A model generated the notes under the pieces. That model did not search any database. It saw nothing but the letters and a program-made list of their open reading frames with translations, and was not told the origin of the DNA. Made by a program: the position numbers and the translations under genes. Shown here piece by piece: positions 31,498 through 42,359 of a DNA stretch of 64,000 nt. Origin of the DNA: Anodontia alba (taxonomy: Eukaryota > Mollusca > Bivalvia > Lucinida > Lucinidae). The DNA lies in assembly GCA_964016985.1 (NCBI GenBank), contig OZ024827.1:75092953-75156952 (forward strand), in the 5' to 3' direction. The stretch's first letter is position 1; each line of letters opens with the position of its first letter.

Positions 31498-33127
31498 AGC
31501 TCACCTGAGCTATGCTCAGGATGAGCTATAGTGATCAATTTTTGTCCGTCGTCCGTCTGTCCAGTTGGGTATGCCTATATTAGGTACTTGCCATTTATTT
31601 CGTTAGTGTCCAAAAAAAGTAGCCAACAAATTTGAGGGTTTGCTGGGTATTTTAGGGGCATTTTTGTCGCTTGTTGGGTAATTTTTTACTATTGAAGTAC
31701 CCAACTACCGTAGATGCATTCGTGAGAACGTCCTGTTGTCCGTCCGTCAGTTAACACTTTCAAATGACAACTCCTCCAAAGCCATTGAAGCGATTTGTCC
31801 CTAACTTGGTAAGAATGTTGCTTGGTTACGGGCCCTTAAAAATAGCTGAAATTACGGGGAGCTGCCTCTTGGTTTGGTTGGCAACAGAAAGCTCCCTTAG
31901 ACTTATAATGGGAAAATGGTTAAATTGCAGTTTCTCCATAACCAGTGAAGTGATGTGAACCATATTTGACAGTTATGATCACTGGATGATTGGCTACCCA
32001 GTTTATGTGTTTTATGACCAATGGCAATTTTGTTTGGTTGCCATGGCAACATTAAATTTTAAAAAAAGAATTTTTTAAATGACATCTCCTCCAAAACCAC
32101 TGAAGCAGTATGACAATTTTGTACAAATGTTGCTTGGGTAAGGACAATTCAAAATAGCTAAAACTATGGTGATATGTCTCTTGGTTTGGTTGCCATGGCA
32201 ACAGAAACTTATAATGAAAAAATGATGAAATTGCATTTTCTTCATAACCAGTGAAGTAATGTGACCATATTTGGCAGTTATGATCATTTGATGATTGTCT
32301 ACCCAGTTGGTGCATTTCATGACCAGTGGCCATTTTGTTTGGTTTCCATGGCAACGTTAAATTTAAAAAAAAAGATTTTTTTTAATGACTACTCCTCCAA
32401 AACCGCTGAAGCAATGTTAAATGGATAAGGGCAATTGAAAATAGCTAAAAGTCTGCCAATCCGCCTCTTGGTTTGGTTGCCATGGCAACAGAAAACTCCC
32501 ACAGAACACGATTAAATTGCATTTTCTCCATAACCAGTGAAGTGATGTGAACCATATTTAGCTGTTATGATCATTGGATGATTGTCTACCCAGTTTATGT
32601 GTTTTATGACCAATGATGATTTTGTTTTGTTGCCATAGCAACATTAAATTTTTAAAAAAGAAAAAATTTTTAAATGACAGCTCCTCGAAAACCACAGTAA
32701 GCAGTGTTGCAAACTTCATTACTGCTTATGAAGAGTCAATAAAACCGAGACTCACATTTTCTAATCTGTAGTGAGTTCTTTGTTTCCAATTTGGCAATCT
32801 TTTTGATGTTTATTATATTTCCCTGCCCCTGTGCTGTTTACATGTATAAAACCATGATATTGTTGAACAACTCTTCAGAAACCACTTAGCCAATTTCCAC
32901 CAAATTTCACATTGATCCTACTGTTGAAATATGATTGCGAGTTTGTTCAAATGATCATGCTCCATTGACTGTCATGCCCATATATTCTTCTTCAAAACTA
33001 AGAACTGCTTAAATGATGAGCCTTTCATTAGTTGCAATGATAGGACTGGAAAAATATTGCATAACATCTGCATATCTACAGTGGCTATTGACACTCAAGT
33101 GAGCAAGCCGTGGCCCGTGGACCTCTT
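31498..33127. mobile_element. 1.6-kb repeat element with about 305-bp tandem core
   Basis: Begins AGCTCACCTGAGCTATGCTC (hairpin) and GTCCGTCGTCCGTCTGTCC microsatellite-like sequence. Landmarks AATGAC-ACTCCTCCAAA at 31764, 32079, 32385 and 32674 give units of 315, 306 and 289 bp containing TTGGTTTGGTTGCCATGGCA. It ends near AGCAAGCCGTGGCCCGTGGA. A Helentron/pearl-like layout is likely. ORFs of 64-100 codons are repeat shadows. Confidence 0.6.
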
Positions 33128-33300
33128 CTTATTTTCTGCAGAAAATCGACTTTGACATTATTTCCTATGGAGATTATTTGCATGAAATGTCAAAGCCTAT
33201 TTTCTGAGAAAAATATTTCAAAATGTTGTTTGCTGAAATTTTTACCCAGCATGCTAAGCGTAAATGACGTCTGCTGAAGTTTTTACCCAGCATGCTAAGG
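33128..33300 (+). mobile_element. family C copy with duplicated right end
   Basis: GATTATTTGCATGAAATGTC, then GCTGAAATTTTTACCCAGCA twice in tandem (33233 and 33269). Confidence 0.55.
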
Positions 33301-33312
33301 TTCATTACCAAA

Positions 33313-33561
33313 ACACACCTATTCAAATATACTGAGAATTTTACGACCAAAAAATGAAAACTTTCAGATGAAAAATCCTGGTAGTTTTCATATTTCTGCT
33401 CAAAACATAGACTGTGAGTACTTGTTAGAACCCATCGGCGAGGCGGTTTTAAGGAGTACCCATAATGTATGTTTCTGAGCAGAAATAAGAAAATTAATGT
33501 AAACCCCAGTTTTACTGTATAAAAGTGGGGTTCAAGGGGGTCAAAACTATATAGGCATGTT
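33313..33561. mobile_element. MITE family B2, copy 2
   Basis: Opposite orientation to 6378-6634. ACACACCTATTCAAATA and ACTATATAGGCATGT ends; hairpin GAGTACTTGTTAGAACCC diverged. Confidence 0.7.
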
Positions 33562-33819
33562 TTTATGATGTAAAGACCCTGATCAATAATTCACCATCCA
33601 CTTACAGAATTATCATAGAATGCATTGCAAAACACTGTGCAAACTGATCACACAGTGGTGATAAGCAGGTGATCTGAAGTTTGGATGTCTGTGAATGATA
33701 TTAAACCATTTTCCGCCTGGCAAAAGTCATCTGCTGCAACAGAAATAACATTTTTCAAAAAACAGAAATAGCGTAAAATCATATCTGGAAAATGAAGGTT
33801 TTGCAGTCACAATCCAATA

Positions 33820-34036
33820 GTGTAATTACCCTAAAAATCTGGACACTGCAACTCCATACCATACCCCTACAAAATTTGAACCAGTCCACTGACTGACTGG
33901 TGATGTGTCTCAAAGGGGCTCACTAAATAACAAACAGTGCAGACCTTGATCAAACTGCTCCTTCAGGAGCAGTTTGATCTGGGTCTGTACTGTTGGCTCC
34001 CACATCTGTTGGAATATTTAGGGTAAATGCAATATT
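33820..34036 (+). mobile_element. MITE family J, copy 2
   Basis: AATTACCCTAAAAATCTGGA to GGAATATTTAGGGTAAAT, with the inner AGTTTGATCTGGGTCTGTAC stem. Confidence 0.65.
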
Positions 34037-34107
34037 ATACAGATTTACAGGCATTCGTCTGTTCATTTTACCATATGGCCAATCTGTTTTCCTAATCTTA
34101 CGTGTAG

Positions 34108-34260
34108 AATTGCGATACAACAAGGATCAAGTCTGCTGTGTGCAAGTTATTCAGATCTCTGCCACTGAAATAAGTGATAGTGCAGATTTCAAGAAGACTC
34201 CACGGCGCCAAGAAATATTGAGGAAACATGTCTCGTCTGTTCAAAACATTTCACAGGCAG
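34108..34260 (+). CDS. candidate internal exon, 50 codons
   Basis: Plus strand: pyrimidine-rich acceptor (CTGTTTTCCTAATCTTACGTGTAG) before 34108 and donor GGCAG|GTATGG after 34260. It enters with 2 nt (AA), is open throughout and exits with 1 nt. The product is charged and hydrophilic, with a CC pair and FKKTPRRQEILRKHVSSVQ. It joins in phase to 36181-36254. No family recognised. This exon lies on the opposite strand to the other main candidates, so at least two genes would overlap this window. Confidence 0.45.
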
Positions 34261-34369
34261 GTATGGAAAACATATGTTGCTATTTTGATACCCCGATATA
34301 AGTTACTATTTACCGATCAGAGTTGATGGAGTATACATCTGGACTCCATTTCTACGCTGGCATTTTGAA

Positions 34370-34553
34370 GTCTAGTAAGAGGGGTATCCTGGTGACTAAT
34401 TTTCTTATTTCTTCATGAAAACGTATGTTGTGGGTACTCATTAAAAGCGTCTCACCGAAGCACTTCTAATGAGTACCCACAACATATGTTTTCGTGGTGA
34501 AATAAGAAAAATATCAATATTTTTGGTTGAAAAAAGGCATCTTATCTAGAGCA
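34370..34553. mobile_element. MITE family B
   Basis: TATGTTGTGGGTACTCATTA hairpin with TTTTCTTATTTCTTCATGAA flanks; ends GCATCTTATCTAGAGC. Confidence 0.75.
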
Positions 34554-34653
34554 ATGTTGTACAAAGCAGAGGTATTTTGGAAACTACAAGAAATGTCATA
34601 GAAGTTTGTTTGAGTAATGGTAAAATCAGATGGGAAACAAATAAGCTCTGTCA

Positions 34654-34800
34654 GAGCTCCAGATAAGGAGCATATATAGATGAATATATTTTCTAATTCT
34701 TCATGAAAACATATGTTGATTATACTCATTAAATTGCCTCAGCATGATAATTTTAACGAGAACTCGTAACATATATTTTTAGGAAAATACCACCTATACT
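34654..34800. mobile_element. MITE family B, diverged
   Basis: AGCTCCAGATAAGGAGC left end and a decayed ATATGTTGATTATACTC hairpin. Confidence 0.55.
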
Positions 34801-34859
34801 GCTATCTCAAAATGAAAAAAGAAAACAAATACTTGGAGCTCTGCACAAAGAAGAACTTG

Positions 34860-35194
34860 TTTAACCTTTTGAATGATGACAATAGGAAGTAATTCACATG
34901 AAATGTCAAATCCTATTTTCTCAAAAAAAAAAAGAAAGAAAATCTTGTCTACGTATATGTCGGTTTAGTGCTTTAACCCTTACAGCCTCAATCACAACTG
35001 CAGCTGACGACATTCTGGTAAATTTCTTCTTTTTTTTTTTATTTTTCAGAATGAATAAGACTTGACATTTCTGAATAAGACTTGACATTTCATGTGAATT
35101 GTCTGCTAAGCAGACAATTCACATGAACTGTCAGTCTTATTTTCTCAGGAAAAAAAAAAAGAAAGAAAAATGTTGTCTGTTGCTTGGTGCTTTA
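34860..35194 (+). mobile_element. two abutting family D MITEs sharing TTAA
   Basis: 34860-34976 (left half deleted) and 34973-35194 (full; TTAACCCTTACAGCCTC, hairpin CATGTGAATTGTCTGC/GCAGACAATTCACATG). TTAA 34973-34976 is common. The second has a 19-bp tandem duplication CTGAATAAGACTTGACATT. Confidence 0.7.
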
Positions 35195-35329
35195 AGTATA
35201 TTTATCTTATGTTTCTCCCGAAATAAAACTTGGCATTTCTGAAGTTTTGTCTCTACTCTGAGTGAAATGAAAATAAGAAAAATATTATTTATTTACCTTA
35301 GCCATGCAAAAGAGCAAAGTGGACATATG

Positions 35330-35868
35330 CAATAATTTTATGCCAGTCAATGTACATACCACAATTAAGCAACTTGTTCTACTCTATTTTCGAAATATTT
35401 CAGAACATCATTTTCTGCATGGCATGTTACTCTGTGGATGTTAATTTGTAAACTTTTGTCATGATTCAGTTAAAAAAAACCTTTTGTCATACCTAACTAT
35501 GTACAAAAAGATTTATTTTATTCATTGGCTTTAAAAAATTCCAATATTTTCGTTTTTCCTGTAGTAAAAATGGTTAGTAAAAATGGTTGCAAAAATCTAA
35601 AGATTACTTTGCAGGTTTTCAACAAGTCCCTCTTATTCAAGATTTCTGAAATTTTCATGTTATTGTTATGAAACATTAGTAATTAAAAATCTTTGGAAAA
35701 AAGCAAAACATATTTGGTAATAAAAATTTTCCAAAAATTTAGTTTACTATAGAAACTGCATAGGTCAGACCCGTTTTTGACCTTAAATTATTATATAGTA
35801 AATATTTGAAAACAATTAATAATGCACTGAAACAGAAAAGACAAATGGTCCCTGATAAGATATTGTCA
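35330..35868 (-). repeat. dispersed repeat M, copy 2
   Basis: Inverted relative to 26310-26810, with shared blocks TGCATAGGTCAGACC and TTTCTGAAATTTTCATGTTA. Confidence 0.65.
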
Positions 35869-35937
35869 ATCAAAAATAATTTTTTTTTTTACAAATAGGA
35901 TGAAATACCAGGTGAAAAACATCTTCCCACGAATCAT

Positions 35938-36124
35938 AGCTACAGATAAGAGGGGGTATCCAAATAATATTTTTCTTATTTCTCCACGAAAACATATGTT
36001 GTAGGTACTCATTAGAAGCGCCTCGGCGAGGCGCTTCTAATAAGTACCCACAACATATGTTTTCATGGAGAAATAAGAAAGATATCAACATTTTTCGGAT
36101 GAAAAAAGCGCCTTATCTGTTGCT
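35938..36124. mobile_element. MITE family B, well preserved
   Basis: AGCTACAGATAAGAGGG left end, TATCTGTTGCTATG right end, and hairpin AGGTACTCATTAGAAGCGCC with complement. Confidence 0.8.
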
Positions 36125-36180
36125 ATGACAAATGTCGAATGCACAGTAGTATGCATACCATAAGCAATGTATTCTAGCAG

Positions 36181-36254
36181 AAGCAGTAGTGCAGGAGATG
36201 TGCCTGTGTCCAAGTGGTTGCAACCATGTTTACTACAAGACAAATGAGTGTTGA
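36181..36254 (+). CDS. candidate terminal exon with Cys-rich tail
   Basis: Plus strand: acceptor ATGTATTCTAGCAG ends at 36180. With 2 entry nt (AA) the frame runs 23 codons to TGA at 36252-36254 and reads EMCLCPSGCNHVYYKTNEC at its end: five cysteines in 17 residues. It completes a Glu codon with the exit base of 34108-34260. AATAAA at about 36400 is a possible polyadenylation signal. A frame-shifted reading (SAGDVPVSKWLQP) is also open, so the phase match is the main reason for this choice. Confidence 0.45.
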
Positions 36255-36272
36255 TGTAATATTATGTAACAA

Positions 36273-36637
36273 GTTAAAAGTACCTATCACAACTGCAGTA
36301 GACAACATTTTGATTTTTTTAAATTGTTTTTCAGAGAAAAGAAGAAATTGCCAATAAGCTGTGCTTGTTCTTATTAGATAACCACCACAAGGATAAAAAA
36401 ATAAAGAATGGATGGATGGACATATGGGCAGATATATGTGCAGATGTGAAAACAATATACACTCCATTCCCATACAAGCACAATTTGCAAGGGGTATAAT
36501 AAGGATTTACAATTCAAAAGAATTGTCTGCTAGCAGACAATTCATATGAAAAGTCAAGCCTTCTTATCTCTCAAAAATAACAATTAAATAATGTAAATGT
36601 CATCCGCTACAATTTTGCTTGGTGTTTTAAGTATTAA
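36273..36637 (+). mobile_element. family D MITE split by other repeat sequence
   Basis: Left TATCACAACTGCAGTAGACA and right CATCCGCTACAATTTTGCTT ends. About 36340-36500 inside is foreign (ATGGATGGATGG, CAGATATATGTGCAGATGTG). Confidence 0.5.
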
Positions 36638-36813
36638 ATGGTCATAGCATGTATGGTTTGAAACTCGGATGGCATGCAATGATCATTGGTGTTTTACATT
36701 TCTTTAAATATTATAAGACATCTCGAGGTGATGAAAGGGTGATAATGAAGGCTGTGCAATAAAGTGATCCAAAGTCCTTGTCCATGTGGATGCTTCCAGA
36801 TGTCATGCAATCA

Positions 36814-37055
36814 GGCCCAGTTGTTCAAAACTAACTATGTCGTTAGTTAACGATTCCTTAAAATTTACATTGAGTGATACGCAAATATGCTGAAATTTTT
36901 TGCTGAAAACATGTGAGTAGCTTTTGCAGTGCAAAAGCTACTCACATTTTTTCAGAAAAAATATCAGAATATTGTATATTGAATCCCCTAAAACAGTTAA
37001 CGAAATAACCCTTAACGAGCTCGTTAAGCTAATCATGCTTTGAACAACTGGGCCC
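36814..37055 (+). mobile_element. MITE family F, copy 3
   Basis: GCCCAGTTGTTCAAAACTAA to GCTTTGAACAACTGGGCCC with the GTGAGTAGCTTTTGCAGTGC hairpin. Confidence 0.8.
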
Positions 37056-37092
37056 TGACTTTAGTATAACTGAATATCCACATGAACCAGGT

Positions 37093-37292
37093 CAACCCTT
37101 AAAGTGCCAAGCAAAATTTATACCAGACAACATTCTAATTTTTTTTTCTGGGAAAATAAATCTGACATTTCCTGTGAAAGTCTGGTTGGCAGATGATTCA
37201 CATGAAATGCTGACTTATTTTCCCAGAAAAATAAATTAAAAACAAATCAAATTGTCATTTGCTGCAGTTGTGATTGGCGCTTTGAGGATTAA
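37093..37292 (+). mobile_element. family D MITE
   Basis: AACCCTTAAAGTGCCAAGCA to GTGATTGGCGCTTTGAGGAT, TTAA at the right. Confidence 0.7.
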
Positions 37293-37432
37293 TATCTGAA
37301 GGAATCTGCATAATTATTGTCTATTTATTTGCAAAATCCTTGTTTTTGGAGCCCATTTTACTCAAGCAAACCAATTTCAAAATGAATTGTTTCACTTTCT
37401 GCCAATTCATATTTTTTGCAATAACAACTTAC

Positions 37433-37526
37433 AGTTTTTTGATATGTAATTTGCATGAGAGCTCTCCAGTAGAGAAGTTAAAATCAGTATGTAGTTAGGT
37501 GATAAATAAATGATTCTGCCAAACAT
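37433..37526 (-). CDS. candidate internal exon, 31 codons
   Basis: Minus strand: acceptor with pyrimidine tract (TTACTCCCAATGATGTAATCCAG) before 37526 and donor AACT|GTAAGT after 37433. Enters in phase 0 and exits in phase 1. It reads MFGRIIYLSPNYILILTSLL, then a polar end. The other frames have stops. No phase-matched partner has been found with confidence. Protein not recognised. Confidence 0.35.
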
Positions 37527-37587
37527 CTGGATTACATCATTGGGAGTAAGGAATAATATTGGAATTTTTCCCTCCCATCTCTTAGAT

Positions 37588-37798
37588 TTAACACTTACCA
37601 TGCTATGGGCAAATTCAGCATGACAAACTGACGATATTTTTCTTTTTTTAACTAGAAAATAGGATCTGACACTTCATGAAAATTGTCCCTTAAGGAGACA
37701 ATTTAAATGAAGTATCAAATCTTATTTTATAGAAAAAATAAGAAAAATATTTCAAATTGTTGCCTGCTGAAATTTTGACCCAGCATGCAAAGTGTTAA
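37588..37798 (+). mobile_element. piggyBac-like MITE family C
   Basis: TTAACACTTACCATGCTATG to CAGCATGCAAAGTGTTAA; hairpin arms ATGAAAATTGTCCC/GGAGACAATTTAAATG. Confidence 0.7.
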
Positions 37799-37872
37799 TA
37801 AAAAGCATACTTCTCTGAGACATATTGGAGCCCAACACCTGTAAGAATAACTTCAAAGACTCTAGCAGCAAT

Positions 37873-37995
37873 CTAGATAAGACATTTTTGTAAAAAAAAA
37901 TTTGTGTCTCAAATAAAACATATGTTGCAGGTACTCATTAAAATTGCCTCAATGTATACTTACAGCATATGTTTTCACAGAGAAATAAGAAAACC
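37873..37995. mobile_element. MITE family B, decayed
   Basis: AGATAAGACATTTTTG at the left, ATATGTTGCAGGTACTCATT and ACAGCATATGTTTTCACAG arms. Confidence 0.5.
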
Positions 37996-38189
37996 ATTCA
38001 TCAAGCCATTCATGTCAATTTTCTTCTATCTAGACCACAGATTCATTCTGCTTTTTCCATGGGAGACATTGTGTGGGAGCAGAGCTCCAGTGACAGCAAT
38101 TTAAAATTAAATGTTTCTGTCTGTCTGACTTCAATCTACAAACCATATGCAGCAGCTTTACCCTGTCAAAGGCAGAAAATAGCAGGAAA

Positions 38190-38555
38190 TTAAAGCTCCA
38201 ATTCCAACCACAACTGCAGCAGATGACAGTCTTAAATTATTTTTTTTTTATATTTTTTCAGAATAAATGTTTAAAATTTCATGTGAAGTGTCTGCATGCA
38301 GACAATTCACATAAATAGTCAAGCCTTATTTTCTCTGAATAACAATAATAAAAAAATGTCATCTCCTACAATTTTGCCAGGTGCTTAAACCTTTGACAAA
38401 ATGTTGATATTTTTCCAGAAAATAGGTTTTGACATTTCATGCAAACTGTCTCCAAGACAATTTTCATGAAATTCCAAAGCCAACTTTCTGGGAAGAATAA
38501 GAAAAATATTTTAAAATGTCTGCTGAAAGTTTTACCAAGCATGCTAAACATTAAA
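38190..38555 (+). mobile_element. family D MITE followed by family C MITE
   Basis: 38190-38390: CACAACTGCAGCAGATGACA to CTACAATTTTGCCAGGTGC. 38384-38555: GACAAAATGTTGATATTTTT to ACCAAGCATGCTAAACATTA. Confidence 0.6.
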
Positions 38556-38635
38556 GTTTAAATCTCATATATGATCACAATAAAGACACAGTGCTCACTC
38601 AGGCTGCCAAAATCTATGCTGATCATCATAAGCCT

Positions 38636-40290
38636 TACATTGAACAGCCTAAGCCATATTATATTGATCAGCCAAGCATTACACTGATCAGCCTTGGCCT
38701 TACATTCATCAGTCTAAGATTATGCTGAGCAGCTTAAGCCTTACATTGATCAACCTAAGCCTTATATTAATCAGCCCAAATATTACACAGATCAACCAAA
38801 GCCCTACACTGATTAGCTTAAATCGTACATTGATCAACCTAAGCCTTACACTGATCAGACTGTCTTACACTGATCAGCCTAAATCTTACACTGATCAACC
38901 TAAGTCTTACACCAATCAGCCTAAGCCTTACATTGATCAGTAAGATTATACTGAGCAGCCTAAGCCTTACATTGCTCAGCCTAAGCCTTATATTGATCAG
39001 CCCAAGCATTACATTGATCAGTCTAAGCATTACATTGATCAACCTAAGCCCTACACTGATCAGCCTAGGCCTTACACTGATCAGCTTTAGTCTTACACTG
39101 AGCAGCCTAAGGTTTACAATGAGCAGTGTAGGCCTTATACTGATCAGCAAAGGCCTTACACTGATCAGCCTAAGCCTTACCTGATCAGCCTAAGCCTTAC
39201 ACCAATCAGCATAAGCCATACATTCATCTGCCTAAGCCTTACATTGATCAGCTGATGTCTTACACTGACCAACCTCAGCCTAACATTGATCTGCATAAAC
39301 CTTATACTGATCAGCCTATGCCTTACACTGATCAACCTATGTCTTACACTGATCAACCTAAGCTTTACACTGATCAGCCTAAACCTTACATTGATCAGCT
39401 AATGTCTTACACTGACCAGCCTAAGCCTTACATTGATCAGCATAAGCCTTATTCTGATCAGCCTTAACCTTACACTGATCAACCTAAGTATTACACCAAT
39501 CAGCCTGTCTTACACTGATCAACCTAAGCCTTACACTGATCAACCTAAGTCTGACATCAATCAGCCTATCTTACACTGATCAACCTAAGCCTTACACTGA
39601 TCACCTAAGCCTTACACTGATCAACCTAAGCCTTACATTGATCAACCTAAGTCTCACACAAATCGGCCTAAGCCTTACATTGATCAGCCTTACAGTGATT
39701 GACTAAGGTCTTACACTGACCAGCCTAAGCCTTACATTGATCTTTAGAAGCTTTACACTGATCAGCCTAAGCCTATATTGATCATCCCAAGTATTACAAT
39801 GATCAGCCTAAGCCTTACACTGATCAGCCTAAGCCTATATTGATCAACCCAAGTATTACACTGATCAGCCTAAGTCTTACAATGATCAGTCTAAGCCCTA
39901 CTCTGATTAGCCTCAACCTTATACTGATCAACTTAGCCTTACACTGATCAGCCTAAGCCTTACACTGATCAACCTAAGTCTACACTGATCAGCCTAAGCC
40001 ACACATTGATCAGCCTTAACCTTACACTGATCAGCCTAAGCCTTACACTCAGATCAGCCTAAGCCTCGCTTTGATCAGCCTAGGTCATACACTGATCAGC
40101 CTAAGCCTAACAATGATCAGCCTAAGCCTTACCTTGATCAGCTTAAGCCTAGCATTGATAGCCTTACATTGATCTGCCTAAGCCTGACATTGATCAGTCT
40201 GCTTTACACCGATCTGCCTCAGCCTTACACTGATCAACCTAAGCCTTCCACTGATCAGCTTAGGTCTTATATTGATCAACCAAAGCTTTA
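38636..40290. repeat. 21-bp minisatellite, about 1.65 kb
   Basis: Unit CCTAAGCCTTACACTGATCA, then G, roughly 75-80 copies. Because 21 is divisible by 3, short frames encode 7-residue repeats (YTDQPKP on plus). Frequent 1-2 nt indels and stops break every frame within about 100 codons, so coding is unlikely. Confidence 0.9.
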
Positions 40291-40860
40291 CAATAACAGT
40301 GCCATCACCAAAACTTATGCAAAATTTCTAAGTCCATGGCTGGATGTTTGGGCAGAAGCAGCGGCAATAATAGCAGTAGTAATATTAACCTAACATCAAT
40401 CACTTTCAGTGGAGAATTACAGAAATATAAGCAAAACAAAAACGCTCAACACCAAAGTTTGAACAGAATGTTAACATTTTTTTTTTTAGTCTATGACCTT
40501 GACCTCTGTCAACCTGATCTATTCAGTAGCAATAGTAACTACATATCAACAACTTCAAGTGAATACTTACAACTATAGCCAAATCATAAACTCTTTAACA
40601 CAAAACTTCGATGGGAAAGCTAATAAAAATTTTAAGTCTGTGACCTTGACCTTTGGTCTGCAGCAGATCTTTGGTCTGCAACAGCAGAAAGATGCCCTCA
40701 GTTGAGATGCATCAAGGGGACTGGGTATACAAGTAGCTTTTTTGCCATGGTTTACAAGGAGACAACTTGTGTGCCTTTCTGTTTGCATTCCTGCACAGCA
40801 AGCACATTTTCCACATGAAAAGATGTCCAGTCTAAAAGGAAATAATTCACTCCCAGTAAT
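40291..40860. other. mixed single-copy and repeat-derived DNA, no gene
   Basis: Contains two GTCTRTGACCTTGACC blocks (40490, 40638), a common dispersed motif, and an AAAGGCACACAAG-type repeat read on minus at 40755-40800. No exon with matched phases is seen. Confidence 0.3.
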
Positions 40861-40861
40861 C

Positions 40862-40935
40862 AAAGGTCTACACTAAAAGGAAAGAATTTGCTCCCTGTAC
40901 GAGCAAATTCTTTCCTTTTAGTGTACACCCCTTTT
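40862..40935. repeat. hairpin repeat family A
   Basis: GTCTACACTAAAAGGAAAGA faces TCTTTCCTTTTAGTGTACAC, centred on CTGTACG. Confidence 0.75.
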
Positions 40936-41202
40936 CATAATTGTGAGGGATAGGGATGCAGGGTTGGTTTAATATGACAGAGTTACCTCCCCATCAAAAA
41001 TGTATCCATTCCTCTAAAGGTTCAGTCACAACAGCAATACAAAACATTCTAAAATATGCAGTAGAACCTATCAACAAAAGTCACCTCCTTATAAAAGCCA
41101 CTTTTCTAATTCCACAAAGTGCTATTTTGCTATATATCTAATCCCTCAACCACAGCCATCCCTCTACAACAGACATTTTTGTGCATCCTCAAAGGTGGCT
41201 GA

Positions 41203-41508
41203 TAAAGGGAGGTTTTGATTGATTGTGTTGGGGTTTAACGTCAATCCTTGTGGGTCATTTTGTGCCGTCTCCCAGAGAAAGGGAGAAAAGAGAAGAGATA
41301 GTAGAGGAGATGAAAGAGAGGGACAGGAAGAAAGAGGAACAGGAGTGGAAGTGAAGAAATAGAAGAAATAAAAACATTCCTCCTCTACCCTTACCTGCTA
41401 CAAGGATAGCAGGCCTTGCCAAACTGTAAGCCAATATCAGTTGGACGCCCTGGTGACGTAAGATACACAACACCTTCACACCACCCAACCACCCCTTAAA
41501 GGGAGGTT
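41203..41508 (-). mobile_element. SINE family S2, copy 1, 12-bp TSD
   Basis: TAAAGGGAGGTT at 41203-41214 and 41497-41508 flanks a 282-bp body. Plus strand reads GATTGTGTTGGGGTTTAACG, CGTCTCCCAGAGAAAGGGAG and a purine-rich block. The 3' tail on minus is CCCCAACACAATC. The head is not a recognisable tRNA. Confidence 0.85.
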
Positions 41509-41514
41509 GCACTG

Positions 41515-41894
41515 ATGTATTTATTTTTATTTTTTCTGAGAAAATAAGGCTTGTTAGTGTCATTCCTTTTAATATCTATTGACATTTCATTTGCCAAGGA
41601 AATGATTCACACATCAAATACCAAGGCTTACTTATTTTCTCTGAAAAAATGAAAACAAATTTTTTTAGAATGTTGTCTGGTACAATTCTGAATGGCACAC
41701 TTCGAATTCTTTATTTAACACTTTGCATGCTGGGAAAAAAATTTCAGCAGACAACATTTTTTTTTTTCTTATATTTCCTAGAAAATAGCATCTGATACAA
41801 TGTACATGAAGTGTCAGATCCTATTTTCTAGGAAAAATTAGAAAATGTCATGAGTGTCATCTGCTGAATTTGCCCAAAGCGCTGTAAGTGTTAA
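41515..41894 (+). mobile_element. family D copy then family C MITE
   Basis: 41515-41718: TTTTCTGAGAAAATAAGGC, GAATGTTGTCTGGTACAATT. 41715-41894: TTAACACTTTGCATGCTGGG to GCGCTGTAAGTGTTAA. Confidence 0.6.
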
Positions 41895-41935
41895 TGAAAC
41901 AAGTCCTTAAGAAACTTCTCTTTAATGTTTTGTCT

Positions 41936-42161
41936 TTAACCCTTAAAGCACTGATCACAAGTGCAGCAGATGACATTTTGATATATGTATCATTTTTTTT
42001 TGTTTTGTATTTTAAGACTAAATAAGGCCTGGCATTTCATTTTAATCATCTGCTTAGCAGATGAATCACATGAAATGTCAACTCCTATTTTCTCTGAAAA
42101 AAAACAAAAACAAAATTAGAATGTCATCTTGTACAATTTTACTTGGTGCTTTAAGAGTTAA
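41936..42161 (+). mobile_element. piggyBac-like MITE family D, full length
   Basis: TTAACCCTTAAAGCACTGAT to CTTGGTGCTTTAAGAGTTAA (last TTAA just beyond); hairpin AATCATCTGCTTAGCAGATG. Confidence 0.75.
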
Positions 42162-42359
42162 TCTATTTTCCCTAAATATTTATCACATCATCAAAGCCAG
42201 TACCTCAAACCTGTCTGCTACAATTTATGTGGTACTTAAATGCTTAGCTCCAGAGGAGACAATTTGCACATAATGTCAAAGCCTATTTTCTGGGAAAAAT
42301 AAGGAAAATATAACCAGTTTGTCATTAGCTGAATTATGACAAACCATTTTACTATTTAT

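Noticed and set aside
36181..36240. Minus-strand exon (acceptor TTTGTCTTGTAG, MVATTWTQ...)
   Set aside because: Same interval is better explained by the plus-strand terminal exon, which has a phase-matched partner; the minus reading has no donor.
38636..40290. Adhesive-protein gene with 7-residue repeats
   Set aside because: Frames break every few dozen codons through indels and stops, and no signal peptide or splice structure is visible.
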